Shown here piece after piece: positions 10,322 to 19,825 of a DNA stretch of 64,000 bases. Position numbers and translations under genes: made by a program. Every line of letters starts with the position of its first letter. The stretch's first letter is position 1. Origin of the DNA: Verrucomicrobiales bacterium (GTDB taxonomy: Bacteria; Verrucomicrobiota; Verrucomicrobiia; Verrucomicrobiales; DEV007); the NCBI GenBank assembly GCA_029213195.1, contig JARGNI010000006.1, forward strand, positions 143,830-207,829. The letters run 5' to 3'. The notes beneath the pieces are model-generated. The model did no database searches. It was not told where the DNA came from and worked only from the letters and a program-made list of their open reading frames with translations.

Positions 10322-10753
10322 ATGGAACCGCTAGAACTCGCACTCCTCCTCGCAGGCATCGCGCACTTCGGAATTCTCATTGCCAGTGCCAATGCTCCGA
10401 AAGCCCTCAACTGGAAAGAGGCGTTGCGTCCTCTCTCGCCACTCCTCCGCCAGATGTTCTGGGTCTACGGCTGGTTCATCGTCCTCATCATCATCAGCTT
10501 CGGCACGATCACCCTGGTTCATCTCGAAACCTTCGTCGCAGGAGAATCGCTGGCCCGATGGGTCTGCGGGATGATCGCCCTCTTCTGGTTCGTCCGGCTG
10601 ATAGTTCAGTTCTTCGTCTTCGATGCCAAACCCTATCTCACGAACTGGTTCTACCGCGTCGGATATCACGGACTGACCGTTGTCTTTCTCTATCTCACTG
10701 CCGTCTACAGCTGGGCGGCATTCTTTCCCAGCTTCACCCTACCACTACCATGA
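10322..10753 (+). CDS. Small four-helix membrane protein, sister of the next gene
   Basis: The 143-residue protein has four hydrophobic segments: residues 4-22, 45-68, 80-100 and 115-135. It is not a family I can name. It is clearly related to the product of 10750-11172: both share a short N-terminal helix, an L-x-P-L-L-x-x-x-F/M-V-x-x-x-W-F-I motif (LSPLLRQMFWVYGWFIVLII here), a T-I-T turn, an RW-x-x-G-x-x-A-x-F-W-x-x-R motif and a C-terminal aromatic helix. The start is 20 bases after the acyltransferase stop and the stop overlaps the next ATG. Context suggests a subunit or helper of the acyltransferase or a membrane redox unit. Confidence 0.75.
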   Translation: MEPLELALLLAGIAHFGILIASANAPKALNWKEALRPLSPLLRQMFWVYGWFIVLIIISFGTITLVHLETFVAGESLARWVCGMIALFWFVRLIVQFFVFDAKPYLTNWFYRVGYHGLTVVFLYLTAVYSWAAFFPSFTLPLP

Positions 10754-11172
10754 ATCCCATTCTCGAACACCTCGACAAAATCCTCATCGCCGCGGCCATC
10801 GGTCAGCTCATCATTGCCGGAATCAACATGCGGCTCGACCGGCTCCTGAACTGGAACACTGATCTGCAGACTCTCCCTCCCCTTCTCCAGGAGGTCTTTG
10901 TCGTGCACAAGTGGTTCATCTCCATCACCCTTGTCATTTTCGGAGCGATCACGATCCGCTTCGCCGGAGACATCGCCGCGGCCAGTTACGAAATGACACG
11001 TTGGTTTGCCGCAGGGGTGGGTGCCTTCTGGGCGATCCGCACCGTGATCCAGTGGTGCTACTACGGATGGGACAACTGGCGAGGCAAGACTCGTGAAACC
11101 ACGATCCACTGGATCCTGACGATCAGCTACGGCGGTGCTGCATTCGTCTATCTCTTCGCCGCTTTTCGTTGA
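10750..11172 (+). CDS. Small four-helix membrane protein, sister of the previous gene
   Basis: The 140-residue protein has the same four-helix plan as the preceding product. The shared core here is LPPLLQEVFVVHKWFISITL, then AITIRFAG, TRWFAAGVGAFWAIRTVIQW and a final ILTISYGGAAFVYLFAAF helix. Its ATG overlaps the upstream stop (ATGA at 10750-10753), so expression is coupled. The pair probably arose by tandem duplication and may form a heterodimer. No catalytic motif is evident; His-46 and the conserved Arg and Trp residues in helices 2 and 3 are the only conserved polar positions I can point to. Confidence 0.75.
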   Translation: MNPILEHLDKILIAAAIGQLIIAGINMRLDRLLNWNTDLQTLPPLLQEVFVVHKWFISITLVIFGAITIRFAGDIAAASYEMTRWFAAGVGAFWAIRTVIQWCYYGWDNWRGKTRETTIHWILTISYGGAAFVYLFAAFR

Positions 11173-11190
11173 TCGCCAGACACTCTGACC

Positions 11191-11640
11191 ATGAACCAGG
11201 AAAAAACACTTCTCTACCAACTCAAGCTCATCTGCCGTTGGGCACTCGGACTCGTCTGGATCTGGGAAGGCCTCGTCCCCAAGATGCTTCTCCCCACCGC
11301 AATGCAGACCCGTGTTGTCGAAAACTCGGGACTCTACTGGCCCGATCCCGATACCTGGCTGGTCATCCTCGGTGCCTGGATGATCCTCGTCGGAGTTGTC
11401 CTCTGTATCGGCTGGCGCGAACGGCTCACTGTCTTCGGCGCGTCGCTCGCGATGACCCTCCTCATCTTTCTCGTTGCCGGAAACAACGCCTACGATTCTC
11501 TCGGTGACATGCACGGCGGAATCGCCAAGGACCTCTGTCTCTATGCCTGTGCCTGGGTCGTCTGGAAACTCGCGCCAATCGTTCCTTCACGCCCGACGCT
11601 CAGCGAGAGCGCATCGCACAGGGTTGAGTCCATGACCTGA
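11191..11640 (+). CDS. DoxX-like membrane protein
   Basis: The 149-residue product has four hydrophobic helices and DoxX-like family features: LGLVWIWEGLVPKMLLP in helix 1, then the long helix 2 LVILGAWMILVGVVLCIGW followed by RERLTVFGA, and a last segment GDMHGGIAKDLCLYACAWVVW. DoxX-type proteins are small quinone- or thiol-linked membrane proteins and often occur beside DCC/DUF393 proteins, which fits this operon. It starts 18 bases after the previous stop. The last eight codons lie inside a REP-like palindromic repeat, so the C-terminus seems to have been created or changed by that repeat. Confidence 0.8.
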   Translation: MNQEKTLLYQLKLICRWALGLVWIWEGLVPKMLLPTAMQTRVVENSGLYWPDPDTWLVILGAWMILVGVVLCIGWRERLTVFGASLAMTLLIFLVAGNNAYDSLGDMHGGIAKDLCLYACAWVVWKLAPIVPSRPTLSESASHRVESMT

Positions 11641-11649
11641 CCCTGTTGC
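11616..11649 (+). repeat. REP-like imperfect palindrome, copy A
   Basis: Arms CACAGGGT and ACCCTGTTG flank a 15-base spacer. Read in the + direction it matches the reverse complement of the element at 29850-29883 at about 27 of 34 positions, including the spacer (TCC-n-TGACC-n-G). It overlaps the 3' end of the DoxX-like gene and sits between two convergent genes. Confidence 0.55.
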
Positions 11650-11663
11650 GCGGTTGCTTCGGC

Positions 11664-13322
<1,659 letters not shown>

Positions 13323-13391
13323 GGAAGAAGGGTCCGGGGTTTCCTCGATGATGTCTTGTGATGAGGAGACATTTTTTGGTATCGATCAGAC

Positions 13392-14150
13392 ATGATCAAT
13401 GCGCCCCACTCTCCTCCGGAGATCCTGGATCATCCCGTGACGATCTCCTTGCTGAAACTGTTCGATCATCTCGATGAGGTCTGTTTCTTCATCAAGGATG
13501 ACGAAAGTCGATTTCTTCATGTGAACCAGACCCTTCTGCTTCGCCTTGGATTGCGGGATGCCAGGGAAATTCTCGGGACGACCGATCACGAGCGCTATCC
13601 TGCCCCTGTGGCGGACCAGCTAGCGAAGGGAGATCGAGAAGTCATGGAAACGGGCGCTCCGCTGATCGAGCACGCCGAGGTGCTCTTTGATCACCAGGGA
13701 AAACTCGAGTGGTTCTCCACTTCCAAGTATCCCATTGTCGCCAGCCAGGGAACCGCGCTGGGAGTGGCAGGGATCACCCGAAGCCTCTCCAAGGGTTTCT
13801 CCCAGGCAGGCGGGAGAAGCTTGGCGAATTCTGCCGCCACCCAGGTGATCGACTGGATCAGCGAAAACCCCAGTGGTCGATTTCGGGTTCGCGAACTGGC
13901 CCGAAGATCGGGCATTTCGGAAAGGCAACTGCATCGCCAGTTCATTGACCTCGTCAAGATGACTCCAAGCGAGTTCCTCCTGCGGTCCCGGGTCCATGCG
14001 GCTGCCGCAGATTTGCGCTACTCCGACGAGACGATTGTGTCGCTGGCGGAGAAATATGGGTTTTGCGATCAGAGCTCTTTTACGCGACAGTTCCGCCGCC
14101 TCCTCGGAATCACTCCGGCTCGCTATCGAAAGCGGCTGCATGAAGGATGA
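13392..14150 (+). CDS. PAS domain-AraC family transcription regulator
   Basis: Residues 20-130 form a PAS-like sensor (HLDEVCFFIKDDESRFLHVN, DHERYPAPVADQLAKGDREV, GVAGITR). Residues 150-250 hold the double helix-turn-helix of AraC/XylS proteins: FRVRELARRSGISERQLHRQ and TIVSLAEKYGFCDQSSFTRQ with LLGITPARYRKR. This layout occurs widely in verrucomicrobia beside sulfatases and glycoside hydrolases, where the regulator controls the neighbour. The promoter region shared with the divergent sulfatase is only 69 bases long, so it probably regulates that gene and itself. The ligand sensed by the PAS domain is unknown. Confidence 0.9.
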   Translation: MINAPHSPPEILDHPVTISLLKLFDHLDEVCFFIKDDESRFLHVNQTLLLRLGLRDAREILGTTDHERYPAPVADQLAKGDREVMETGAPLIEHAEVLFDHQGKLEWFSTSKYPIVASQGTALGVAGITRSLSKGFSQAGGRSLANSAATQVIDWISENPSGRFRVRELARRSGISERQLHRQFIDLVKMTPSEFLLRSRVHAAAADLRYSDETIVSLAEKYGFCDQSSFTRQFRRLLGITPARYRKRLHEG

Positions 14151-14180
14151 GAATTTCGAGCTGCCCCACAGACTTTCCCC

Positions 14181-14645
14181 ATGGACAAAGAATCGATCGT
14201 CGCCTCCCTGCGCGCCCAAGTTCAGGCGCAATATGAAAGAGCCGTCGCCGCCCTCGATGGGGCCCGAGAAGCAGCGACTGGAGACGACACCAAGGCGGAG
14301 AGCAAATACGACACACGAGGACTGGAGGCCTCCTATCTCGCAGCTGGCCAGGCCGAACAGGCCGACGAGCTTTCCCGAGCGGTGACGCTCCTGGACTCGG
14401 CGGAGTTTCCTCCCTACGATTTCGATGATCCGATCGGTCCAGGTGCCCTCATCGAAGTCGAAAAGGACGAAGAGATACTGAACTTCCTTCTCGCTCCAGC
14501 CGGCGGTGGATTGTCGCTCGAAACGGAAGAAGGCGAACTGGTGACCATTCTCGGCCCCGCTGCCCCGCTTCGCAGCGATCTGATGGGAAGACGCGCCGGT
14601 GAAATCGTCGGAGATCCTCCCGTCGCGATCCTAGAGGTTTTTTGA
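14181..14645 (+). CDS. GreA/GreB-family transcription factor-like protein
   Basis: The 154-residue protein starts with a helical hairpin region containing AREAATGDDTKAESKYDTRG and LEASYLAAGQ, the signature seen in short GreA/GreB-type proteins. The C-terminal FKBP-like domain ends with LGPAAPLRSDLMGRRAGEIV. True GreA carries two acidic residues at the hairpin tip that enter the RNA polymerase channel; here acidic residues (DD, E) are present near the tip, but the coiled coil is short. A role on RNA polymerase is likely, but transcript cleavage is not shown. It starts 30 bases after the AraC gene and may be co-transcribed. It converges with yqgE. Confidence 0.75.
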   Translation: MDKESIVASLRAQVQAQYERAVAALDGAREAATGDDTKAESKYDTRGLEASYLAAGQAEQADELSRAVTLLDSAEFPPYDFDDPIGPGALIEVEKDEEILNFLLAPAGGGLSLETEEGELVTILGPAAPLRSDLMGRRAGEIVGDPPVAILEVF

Positions 14646-14681
14646 ATCGTGGACTCGCACAAATCCTCGCGAGCTCTCTGA

Positions 14682-15236
14682 CTAATTCAGCCCCAGGTTG
14701 TCGGGCTCGTCCGCGATCAATTTGTACCAGGGACTCAATTCTCGAAGGAGATCTTTCCAGAGATCCTCTACTTGCGAAACGTCGATGATCTCGCGCTCGG
14801 GTTTGTGGGTGATCCAGGAATTCCGCTCCAGCTCACCTTCCAGCTGCCCTTCCGACCAGCCGGAGTAACCTACGAAAGCTCGAATATGAAAGCCCTCCAT
14901 CTGGTGCATGACCGCTTCGGCGGCAGAAAGGTGCGTCGAGTATTGCAGCGATTCATCCTGCTCCGACCAGCCCAGGGCGGAAAAGGTGAGGTGCTCAGTA
15001 TTGACCGGACCACCCAGGAAGACCGGCACCTCCGAAAGGTTCTCGTATTGCTCCACGGGTAGAGACTCTGCCGAGAGCAGGTCCCCGACTTTTTTCCCGA
15101 TGGGACGATTCAGGATATAGCCGAGAGCCCCGGACTCCTCGTTGTGCTCGGTGAGGAGGAGGACGCTTTGGAAGAAGGTCGGCTCTTTCAGGCTGGGATC
15201 CGCGAGAATGAGGTTTCCTTGGAGAGAATCGTTCAC
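14682..15236 (-). CDS. yqgE: YqgE/AlgH family (UPF0301) protein
   Basis: The frame stays open far upstream, antisense to trpD, but homology-like sequence begins at VNDSLQGNLILADPSLKEPT. The GTG at 15236 is therefore taken as start, giving 184 residues, the usual size for the family. Conserved blocks are FFQSVLLLTEHNEESGALGY, ILNRPIGKKVGDLL, FLGGPVNTEHL and RAFVGYSGWSEGQLEGELER. A TTG at 15245 is an alternative start. YqgE proteins are cytoplasmic and of uncertain role. The gene is divergent from trpD with a 90-base gap. Confidence 0.88.
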   Translation of the reverse strand: MNDSLQGNLILADPSLKEPTFFQSVLLLTEHNEESGALGYILNRPIGKKVGDLLSAESLPVEQYENLSEVPVFLGGPVNTEHLTFSALGWSEQDESLQYSTHLSAAEAVMHQMEGFHIRAFVGYSGWSEGQLEGELERNSWITHKPEREIIDVSQVEDLWKDLLRELSPWYKLIADEPDNLGLN

Positions 15237-15326
15237 AATATACAAAAAGATGACGTTGCCGGGGCGTCTCAAAGACGCAAAAAGATTCTCGAACACAATT
15301 TCGCGATTGGCAATCCGGAAGGGTGA

Positions 15327-16385
15327 GTGTTCACTTCCCCCATGGAAGCACTCACCGAAAAAGTTCGCTCCGGAGCGGAGCTTTCCAGCGCAGATGTCGC
15401 TGCCGCGACCGAATCTCTTCTCGACGAAAATGGAAGCGAGACCGCAAAAGCGGACTTTCTCGCCGCCCTCGCGCAGAAAGGCGAAACCGCTGCCGAGATC
15501 GCAGCATTCGTAAACGAATTCCTTTCTCACGCGGTTCAACCCGACCTGGACTCGGCGTCGATTTCGAAACCCCTCCTCGATGTCTGCGGGACCGGCGGCG
15601 ATAAGTTGAACCTTTTCAACGTATCGACCACTAGCGTCTTTGTCCTCGCCGCAGCAGGGGTGGCCGTGGTCAAACACGGGAACCGCGGAATCACTTCGAA
15701 GAGCGGCGGAGCCGATGCCCTCGAAGCGTTGGGGATCCGAATCGATCTCGGTCCGGAAGACTTTGTTCGTTGCCTCGACGAAGTCGGAGCCGGCTTTCTT
15801 TTTGCCCCTCACTATCACCCGGCCTTCAAAGCGGTCGTCCCGGTGAGAAAGCAACTCGCCGCCCAGGGGCAGCGAAGCATTTTCAATATTCTCGGGCCGC
15901 TTCTCAATCCCGTTCGACCCGACTACCAGCTTATCGGGGTCTTCGATCCCGGGCTCTGTCCTGTCTTTGCCGAGATTCTCCAACGACTGGGCCGCAAGAG
16001 GGCCTGGGCTGTACACGGAAGTGCAGGCGAGGCCGGGGGAATGGACGAGCTCTCCACCATCGGGGCCACCGAAGTGTGGGAAACCGCAGGTGCGGGGACC
16101 ACCCCATCCTCGTTCACGATTTCTCCTTCCGATTTGGGTATCGCTCCCCCCTCCCTCGAAGATCTCCAGGGGGGAGAGGCCAAGGAAAATGCCCAGCTCA
16201 TTACCGACATCCTTGCCGGAGATTTGACGGGGCCAAAACGGGACCTGGTCTGCCTCAATGCCGCGGCAGGCCTTGTCATCACCGGGAAATCGCCGGACCT
16301 CCCGGCGGGTTGGGCACGGGCCAACGAGAGCATCGATTCGGGTGCCGCCCAGGAAATCCTCGAGCGTTGGCGGGCATTTTCGTGA
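15327..16385 (+). CDS. trpD: Anthranilate phosphoribosyltransferase
   Basis: This enzyme joins phosphoribosyl pyrophosphate to anthranilate in tryptophan synthesis. The sequence shows the glycine-rich PRPP loop VCGTGGDKLNLFNVST, the KHGNRGITSKSGGADALEAL block, the anthranilate-site segment GFLFAPHYHPAFKAV and the RSIFNILGPLLNPVRP block. At 352 residues the length is normal. The GTG at 15327 is preceded by GGAAGGG at 15317-15323, a good ribosome binding site; the ATG at 15342 would be too far from it. No other trp gene is in the window, so the pathway is scattered here. Confidence 0.96.
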   Translation: MFTSPMEALTEKVRSGAELSSADVAAATESLLDENGSETAKADFLAALAQKGETAAEIAAFVNEFLSHAVQPDLDSASISKPLLDVCGTGGDKLNLFNVSTTSVFVLAAAGVAVVKHGNRGITSKSGGADALEALGIRIDLGPEDFVRCLDEVGAGFLFAPHYHPAFKAVVPVRKQLAAQGQRSIFNILGPLLNPVRPDYQLIGVFDPGLCPVFAEILQRLGRKRAWAVHGSAGEAGGMDELSTIGATEVWETAGAGTTPSSFTISPSDLGIAPPSLEDLQGGEAKENAQLITDILAGDLTGPKRDLVCLNAAAGLVITGKSPDLPAGWARANESIDSGAAQEILERWRAFS

Positions 16386-16445
16386 GTATCCCGGCCACTC
16401 TTTCTGTGAGCAGAAAACGATGAGTCCGGTATAGTAGAGCAACGC

Positions 16446-18305
16446 ATGTCGAAACGGGCTCTCATTTTCACCTTTCTCGGGGTCATCCTCGTTGGATTTC
16501 TCGTGTTCATCAACTTCGGGAAGAACCTGCCGCTGTTGGGCTTCTTCACCCCCAAGTTCACCGAAGAGATTCCGGAAAAACGACCTCCGCGGCTGGATCG
16601 ACGTGACCTTGTTCGATTCGAGGGCATGAAAATGGAAGAAGTCCTCGCAACGCTGCTTGCCGAGCAGGAAACGGTCGAAGGAGCAACCTCCCCCCAACCC
16701 TCTTCCTCTCCGTTTTTCTCCAGCCTCCCGGATCACCCGGTTCCCTTCCCCGAGAATGCGATCCCTCGCGATGAGAAATGGCTCCGCGATTTCGTGACGT
16801 CGTTCGAGAAGGGGGACGGATCCAAACCCTCGGAGGAAGAGCTCTGGCAATTCACACTCGCCCTCTCGGCTCTTCGGATTTCACCCGAGCAGCTTCCAGA
16901 ATCCCTCCGCGAAGCCGGCAACCCGAAGTCGGAATCGGACACCCTGTCAATCACTCTTCAATCCATTCCCAACGAACTCGCCGGCCCGTTTGTCATCGGT
17001 GATTTTCACCGGGACGGAGAGGGTCTCGAGATTATCGACCAAGGGGGAACGCGGATGAGCACCCTCGATGGCGAAGGGAGGCCCGTCCCCGTTTCGGGCT
17101 CTCTCTCCCCCTTCGCAGGTAGCCAACTCGCCCCCGCCGATTTTGATCGGGACGGAGATCTCGATCTGCTCGTACTGCGGAGAAATGGTCTCCCCGATTC
17201 GCTGCTTCGCAATGAGGGCGGCGGAAATTTTCGTGACGTGACGATCGAGCTCGGCCTCCTCGCTTTTCGTGACAGCACCGCCGCCGCTTGGATCGACTAT
17301 GATGGAGACGGTCTCCTCGATCTCCTCTCAGGGAGCTCGGATCACCCGCTCGAGCTTTATCACCAGACCGAAGGTGGTGGCTTTCAGCCGGTCGCCTGGG
17401 ATTTGAAACTCTGGGTCCCGCGGGGAATTCGTCAGATCGAGGTCGGTGATTTCTCAGGAGACGGACTCAGCGATATTTTTCTTGGGATCGATAGCTATCG
17501 AGATCGGTTCTGCCGGACTACTCCTGCGGAAACCTGGTCGGATTGGCGTTTTCCCGAAATCACTGCCGACGCCAATCTCTCGCCCAGTGAAGATGGTGTC
17601 GTGTCTTTCATCGATTTTGATGCCGACGGAAGACTCGACATTTTCATCCTGCCCCCATCAGAATCCACTGCGGAGACGAAAAAGCTGCAAATCTATCACG
17701 CCCGATCCGATGGGAGTTTCGAGGAAGTTGCTGAAGCCGTGGAGCTGGCTGACTACCAGGATCTTCGCAGCGTCACTCCAGTCGATATCGACAATGACGG
17801 ATTCCTCGACCTGTTTTGTGCCACCCCCGAACTGGAGATCAATCGCCTCCTCTGGAACCGAGGCGGCCTCGCCTTCAAGGAAATCAGTATCGCCAGTCGC
17901 GCCAGCTTCCTCGATGCCCCGCTCGCAACCGAAGCGGTCGACTTCGACCAGGACGGGGTCATGGATCTCATCTACGAGAACGAATCGGGTGAGCTGAGAT
18001 GGCTTGAACCCCAGGGTGCCACTCAGGATTGGCTGCGAATCTCCCTTTCCAATGCTCGTGCCGGAATGCGCATGACCACAGAGATCCGAGACAAGGACTG
18101 GGTCGTGCACGAGGTCACGCGGAATCTCAGGGGAGAAAAACAGCTTCACCTCGGATTGGGAGAAGCCGATGTGGTCGAAACCATTTCCATTTTTTCAGCA
18201 GATGGAGAGACCCCATTGGCCACCCAGGAAAAGGTGGCCCCCAACCAGGAAATCAGATTGGAACTGCCTCTCGAACCTCGGAAACGAGCCGTCGCCCCGC
18301 TCTAG
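16446..18305 (+). CDS. Membrane-anchored VCBS/FG-GAP repeat protein with ASPIC/UnbV-like end
   Basis: The 619-residue protein begins with a signal anchor (ALIFTFLGVILVGFLVFINF). From about residue 180 it carries seven repeats with the calcium-loop pattern D-x-D-x-D-G-x-x-D: DFHRDGEGLEI, DFDRDGDLDLL, DYDGDGLLDLL, DFSGDGLSDIF, DFDADGRLDIF, DIDNDGFLDLF and DFDQDGVMDLI. They would form an extracytoplasmic beta-propeller. The C-terminal 90 residues (ISLSNARAGMRMTTEI, EKQLHLGLGEAD) resemble the UnbV/ASPIC module. The function is unknown; binding or adhesion is likely. It follows trpD by 60 bases, so read-through is possible. Confidence 0.85.
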   Translation: MSKRALIFTFLGVILVGFLVFINFGKNLPLLGFFTPKFTEEIPEKRPPRLDRRDLVRFEGMKMEEVLATLLAEQETVEGATSPQPSSSPFFSSLPDHPVPFPENAIPRDEKWLRDFVTSFEKGDGSKPSEEELWQFTLALSALRISPEQLPESLREAGNPKSESDTLSITLQSIPNELAGPFVIGDFHRDGEGLEIIDQGGTRMSTLDGEGRPVPVSGSLSPFAGSQLAPADFDRDGDLDLLVLRRNGLPDSLLRNEGGGNFRDVTIELGLLAFRDSTAAAWIDYDGDGLLDLLSGSSDHPLELYHQTEGGGFQPVAWDLKLWVPRGIRQIEVGDFSGDGLSDIFLGIDSYRDRFCRTTPAETWSDWRFPEITADANLSPSEDGVVSFIDFDADGRLDIFILPPSESTAETKKLQIYHARSDGSFEEVAEAVELADYQDLRSVTPVDIDNDGFLDLFCATPELEINRLLWNRGGLAFKEISIASRASFLDAPLATEAVDFDQDGVMDLIYENESGELRWLEPQGATQDWLRISLSNARAGMRMTTEIRDKDWVVHEVTRNLRGEKQLHLGLGEADVVETISIFSADGETPLATQEKVAPNQEIRLELPLEPRKRAVAPL

Positions 18306-18475
18306 TCCGCCCCGGCATTCTCCGTAAAGCATTCTGCTTTCCTCCTTGTTTTAGAAAAAGTCTGGCGAATCTGGCATTTAAGATCTGTTTATGGATCGAG
18401 ATACTTGTCTATCCGAGATATTCTGTGCAAGGTAACGAACAGGGAGAATCCAGCTCCTCCGTAAAGTGCATTCCC

Positions 18476-19387
18476 ATGATTACCCCGGTTCAGAAAAATG
18501 AGGAGTTCCTCAGCGATTTTCACGAAGCTGACAAGGTAACAGGAGCGATTCACCTCTGGTGGCTGGGCCAGAGCACGGTCCTGATCAAGTGGGATGGAAA
18601 AGGCCTCCTCTTTGATCCTTACCTCTCCGATTCCCTCACCCGGGCGAGAAGAGGCACCGATTCTCCCATGACTCGAATCTCCGAGCGAGTCATCGATCCC
18701 CTCCTCCTGACTGGGATCGATCTTGTTGCCTGCACCAGCCTGGAACCCGACCGGCTGGACGCGGAGACCATACTCCCCCTTCGCGCCAGCAATCCCAATC
18801 TGAAGCTGGTTCTCCCTGCCGGGGCAGCCCAAGAAGCCGAAGACCTCCTCGGAAGGGCGGCTCCGCCGATACTGCGCGTCAATGCGGGCACCTACACCAG
18901 CTACAGTTCCTTTGATTTCCACGGCATCGAAGCAGCGACCCCAAAAATCCATCGCGATGCGAATGGGCACTCACGAGAGCTTGGCTATGTCGTCTCCTTT
19001 GGCCCCTTCGCCATCTACTTCAGTGGCGAGACAGTCTGGCACACCAATCTCGTGAAACAGATCCGGCGATGGCCGATCAACCTGGGAATTCTGCCGATCA
19101 GCGGAGAGGTCAAATCCGGGGATCGCGGAGATTCACTCAATGGTTTCGAAGCAGCTGCCCTGTCGAAAGCGATCAGCGCAAGCATCGTGATCCCCTGCGA
19201 CTACGATCTTTTCGAAGAAACGACCACCTCTCCAGACGAATTTTCCTCGTGTTGTGAACGCCTCGGGCAACGATCTCGCATTCTCAAGCTCGGTCAGCGA
19301 ATGACGATGGGGCCTGTCTCCGACCCCGGTGCCGGCAAAGCCCTTCCCAGCGATCCCTACCAGGACGACTGGCAATTGGGCTACTGA
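18476..19387 (+). CDS. UlaG-like metallo-beta-lactamase fold, metal site lost
   Basis: The 303-residue protein matches the UlaG/L-ascorbate-6-phosphate-lactonase-like branch along its length: LWWLGQSTVLIKWDGKGLLF, FDPYLSD, GHSRELGYVVSFGPFAIYFS, LGILPISGE and IVIPCDYDLFEETT. The zinc ligands of the family are replaced. The HxHxDH motif reads S-L-E-P-D-R (in VACTSLEPDRLDAETI), the SGDT aspartate is Glu (SGET), and the His of the IP-x-HYD-x-F block is Asp (CDYDLF). It is therefore probably a binding protein or an enzyme with a changed centre. The ATG at 18476 was chosen because similarity starts just after it. It is monocistronic by position. Confidence 0.8.
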   Translation: MITPVQKNEEFLSDFHEADKVTGAIHLWWLGQSTVLIKWDGKGLLFDPYLSDSLTRARRGTDSPMTRISERVIDPLLLTGIDLVACTSLEPDRLDAETILPLRASNPNLKLVLPAGAAQEAEDLLGRAAPPILRVNAGTYTSYSSFDFHGIEAATPKIHRDANGHSRELGYVVSFGPFAIYFSGETVWHTNLVKQIRRWPINLGILPISGEVKSGDRGDSLNGFEAAALSKAISASIVIPCDYDLFEETTTSPDEFSSCCERLGQRSRILKLGQRMTMGPVSDPGAGKALPSDPYQDDWQLGY

Positions 19388-19825
19388 GACGCGACAGACT
19401 GGAAAAAAGGTCTCGCATCCGACAGGGCCCCCCGTTTCCCTGGGGACCAGGCCTGGATATGCCCATTTTCACTGGGCTGAATCAGGAAAGAATTCGCTTG
19501 TAAAACGAGTTGAAATTTCATAAAAGTTAAACGATTGAGAAGTTACGTGTTAATTTACTTGATTTTTTATTGAACAGATCTACAACCCGAGTCACAAATA
19601 AGAGTCTGATGTCGAAGTATTTTGAGGAGTGATTCTCTTCCCGGCCTGCCACGTTACTAATAGAATATCAGGGAGTCAGGCTTCGGCCATGCTCCCTATC
19701 TGCCGGGCTCCCTACTTCAACATTTTTGGAAATAAGCGAAGAATTTCACTCCGCGGAACGTTTTCTGCTCAAGTGAGGAGTCTTTGTCCCACTTTCCACC
19801 CTTTTTTGCAACCCACTCAGCATTT
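19388..19825. other. 438-base intergenic leader before the sigma-factor gene
   Basis: No protein gene is supported here. The middle (19490-19600) is AT-rich and is the likely promoter zone. A stem-loop at 19670-19695 has the outer arms GGGAG and CTCCC and an inner GGC-TTCG-GCC tetraloop. It lacks a T-run, so it is probably part of the 5' leader of the sigma-factor mRNA and not a terminator. Confidence 0.35.

Noticed and set aside
15237..16850. Long minus-strand reading frame extending yqgE upstream across trpD
   Set aside because: It lies antisense to a clear trpD gene and has no family-like sequence; only the part up to GTG 15236 matches YqgE.
18326..18340. AAAGCA-TTC-TGCTTT hairpin after the VCBS gene as terminator
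   Set aside because: The stem is short and AT-rich and the T-run is late and broken.
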